From Paradesertivirga sp036399495 (GTDB taxonomy: Bacteria > Bacteroidota > Bacteroidia > Sphingobacteriales > Sphingobacteriaceae), in assembly GCA_036399495.1 (NCBI GenBank), contig DASWMZ010000234.1, positions 1 through 6,756 of the forward strand: 6,756 nt of DNA, given 5' to 3'. The notes beneath the pieces were generated by a model, which saw only the letters and a list, made by a program, of their open reading frames with translations, was not told the DNA's origin and did not search any database. Below are positions 5,878-6,756 of the stretch, piece after piece. The number at the start of each line of letters is the position of its first letter. Position 1 is the stretch's first letter. A program made the position numbers and the translations under genes.

Positions 5878-6081
5878 TTAATCAACAAATCGCTTAGCGA
5901 TTACGATAAAGGCTAATGTCGAGGTAGCTGCCATCCCTGCCTGCATTGCCCAGTCCATAGAAAAGTCAACAACAGTTCTGACATCATCCTCAATAAACCG
6001 CATAGCAGCAGCAGCACTTTCGTCAATATTGCTAGTTGAAAGAAGAGAAAGAAAAAGAAATACAGAAACAAAAGCGGACAT
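5878..6081 (-). CDS. Candidate major coat protein (pVIII-like), 67 aa
   Basis: The start ATG at 6081 is preceded by AGAGG eight bases away, a good Shine-Dalgarno. Residues 1-16 are a hydrophobic leader (FVSVFLFLSLLS), although without the usual basic N-terminus. Residues 20-43 form an acidic, probably amphipathic segment (ESAAAAMRFIEDDV). Residues 44-61 form a membrane helix (AMQAGMAATSTLAFIVI) and the end, AKRFVD, carries Lys-Arg. Removal of the leader would leave about 48-50 residues, essentially the size and layout of the mature Ff major coat protein pVIII: an acidic outer part, a membrane span with the same AMQAG/AMVVV flavour, and a basic inner end. The match is architectural, since homology cannot be tested by eye. 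The leader cleavage site is not obvious. The gene sits in a chain of small genes, 4 bp after the previous stop and 2 bp before the next start. Confidence 0.75.
   Translation of the reverse strand: MSAFVSVFLFLSLLSTSNIDESAAAAMRFIEDDVRTVVDFSMDWAMQAGMAATSTLAFIVIAKRFVD
5888..5902 (-). repeat. Short perfect inverted repeat at the end of the coat gene
   Basis: AATCGC, three bases, then GCGATT lies just before the stop codon of the major-coat candidate and inside its last codons. On the transcript it would form a small 6-bp hairpin. It could slow 3'-end decay of an abundant coat mRNA, or it may simply be a HIP1-like coding coincidence. Confidence 0.5.
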
Positions 6082-6085
6082 TTAA

Positions 6086-6364
6086 TTAACCTCTCATCCT
6101 GATAGCTATGCCAAAAGCACAAGCTATCGCCATTGCGCCAAAGTGATCAGCGATAAAATCTTGAGTGCTAAGCCGCATATTTTCTGCAAATGCTTGGGGA
6201 GTTCCAAGGATGGTTCGCATCCGAGAAACAGCTTCCTCGCCTGTAATCCGATCGACAGAAGCTAAAAAGCGGACAGAATCGCCCAAAACCCAAATATCAC
6301 CACTGATAAAACCAGAAAATGAGGCCAAACAGCGAGAACCACTACCATTAAATTCATTGTTCAT
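6086..6364 (-). CDS. Small protein with C-terminal membrane segment, 92 aa
   Basis: The start chosen is the ATG at 6364, four bases after GAGG, rather than the GTG one codon upstream. The protein has no signal peptide. Residues 1-70 are soluble and probably helical in the second half (GEEAVSRMRTILG, AFAENMRLSTQDF). A short hydrophobic stretch (about 75-88, GAMAIACAFGIAI) precedes the basic end RMRG. An amphipathic or acidic part, then a membrane helix, then a basic tip is the plan of filamentous-phage coat proteins, in which the basic tip contacts DNA. The gene is followed after 4 bp by the major-coat candidate. It may be a second coat protein or an assembly factor. I cannot assign it to a named family. 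Confidence 0.75.
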   Translation of the reverse strand: MNNEFNGSGSRCLASFSGFISGDIWVLGDSVRFLASVDRITGEEAVSRMRTILGTPQAFAENMRLSTQDFIADHFGAMAIACAFGIAIRMRG

Positions 6365-6367
6365 CAC

Positions 6368-6373
6368 ACCTCA
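6368..6373 (-). promoter_or_regulatory. Ribosome binding site that decides the 92-aa start
   Basis: On the coding strand GAGG is followed by TGTG and then ATG at 6364. This favours the ATG over the in-frame GTG at 6367, which would lie only one base from the motif. The motif is shared with the TGA stop of the preceding 58-aa gene. Confidence 0.6.
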
Positions 6374-6547
6374 ATCAAGAAAAAGTTTAACGACTCTTAA
6401 AATTAGTCCGAGGCAAAAGAACTGAACTAAAAGAATGAACAAGTTTTCCCAAATAAACGAAACAATGAGATTGACTAAATCTTCATCAGTTGGGGGTTCC
6501 GCCGTCAAGAGAAACAGAAGCAAATTCTTGCTGATAGTCATCATCAT
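6371..6547 (-). CDS. Small membrane protein, 58 aa, overlapping the upstream gene
   Basis: This ORF begins with three consecutive ATG codons (6547-6539) and ends in TGA at 6371-6373, giving 58 residues with no internal stop. It has a short hydrophobic N-terminus (KNLLLFLLTAE), an acidic linker (PPTDEDLVN, about 18-26) and a long hydrophobic stretch (about 27-50), followed by a basic end (RVVKLFLD). That is the layout of a single-pass or hairpin inner-membrane protein, similar in size to the minor filamentous-phage coat proteins pVII and pIX. It fills what would otherwise be a gap before the next gene. Its TGA overlaps the Shine-Dalgarno of that gene, which suggests translational coupling. Its first 62 bp overlap the end of the upstream gene in another frame. 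No strong ribosome binding site was seen. Calling it a coat protein is an inference. Confidence 0.6.
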   Translation of the reverse strand: MMMTISKNLLLFLLTAEPPTDEDLVNLIVSFIWENLFILLVQFFCLGLILRVVKLFLD

Positions 6548-6756
6548 GCGAAGCTATTGACCCCAAAGATTTTTGATGAGCAGCCCACTGTGCAGCCGTT
6601 GCAGTGAATAAATCAAAGTAATCCTTAAAAACTGTCATGGCTTTACCGCCAAAGCCTTTAATGGCACCATCCCAATATGACGTAACATTGCCAGATTGAA
6701 TAAATCCAGCAGGCTTTAAAGCAAGCAAAAAATAATAACTTTTGCCAGGGTCAAGC
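6486..6756 (-). CDS. Partial phage protein, function unknown (candidate ssDNA-binding protein)
   Basis: This gene is open at the right edge of the window and ends with TGA at 6486-6488. The only start-like codon in frame is a TTG at 6728-6726 with no Shine-Dalgarno in front of it, and the frame stays open upstream (LDPGKSYYFLL...), so the true start is probably outside the window. The visible 90 residues have no membrane segment. They are rich in Gly and aromatics in the middle (SYWDGAIKGFGGKAM) and end in a polar tail with a DDD run. I do not recognise a family. Filamentous phages usually carry the ssDNA-binding protein just ahead of the coat genes, and an acidic tail is common in ssDNA-binding proteins, so that role is possible but rests on position only. 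Its 3' end overlaps the next gene by 62 bp in a different frame. Confidence 0.6.
   Translation of the reverse strand, partial: LDPGKSYYFLLALKPAGFIQSGNVTSYWDGAIKGFGGKAMTVFKDYFDLFTATAAQWAAHQKSLGSIASHDDDYQQEFASVSLDGGTPN

Noticed and set aside
5913..6122. Hydrophobic 69-residue ORF overlapping the major-coat candidate
   Set aside because: Overlaps two genes with better starts and Shine-Dalgarno motifs; phenylalanine-rich frame shadow of the leader region.
1..6756. The window as a complete circular phage genome
   Set aside because: Joining 6756 to 1 leaves the right-edge gene open back to the stop at 27-29 without any ATG or GTG, and the ends share no obvious overlap. A complete circle is not supported, though a TTG start would allow it.

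Overview
The window looks like most of a filamentous-phage (inovirus-type) genome or prophage, probably from a cyanobacterium. The phage assignment rests on three points. There is a Zot/pI-type assembly ATPase with clear Walker A and B motifs. There is a Rep_trans-like replication initiator. There is also a tight, one-strand cluster of very small membrane proteins, one of which has the architecture of a pVIII-type major coat protein. The host assignment is weaker: one exact HIP1 octamer (GCGATCGC), several near-copies (GCGATCGG, CCGATCGCC) and a moderately low GC content. No tRNA, rRNA, CRISPR array or insertion sequence was seen.

All genes lie on the minus strand, so the map reads from high to low coordinates. 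The right part (6756-5133) is the small-protein module. It starts with a gene cut by the window edge (possibly the single-stranded-DNA-binding position). An overlapping 58-residue membrane protein follows, then a 92-residue protein with a C-terminal membrane segment, a 67-residue major-coat candidate, a 69-residue single-pass protein, a doubtful 68-residue overlapping ORF, and a 135-residue protein with two hydrophobic segments. A 92-bp gap (5041-5132) with a 9-bp hairpin and one arm of a 12-bp inverted repeat separates this module from the rest.

The left part (5040-27) is one tightly packed operon of five genes: Zot-like ATPase, Rep-like protein with an extra secreted-looking C-terminal region, a signal-peptide protein with a C-terminal anchor, a cysteine-rich membrane protein, and a membrane-anchored GH10-like protein. 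Gene spacings are 1, 5, 1 and 9 nt. Helically phased short repeats lie at the left edge (4-68).

Proposed working model: the Rep-like protein starts rolling-circle replication; the coat-like proteins sit in the inner membrane and are extruded onto ssDNA by the Zot-like ATPase; the cysteine-rich and GH10-like proteins are candidates for the virion tip or for contact with the cyanobacterial envelope or sheath. The ATPase and Rep calls are well supported. The individual structural roles are inferences from size, topology and position. No gene-free stretch exceeds 300 bases. I found no promoter that I would defend.
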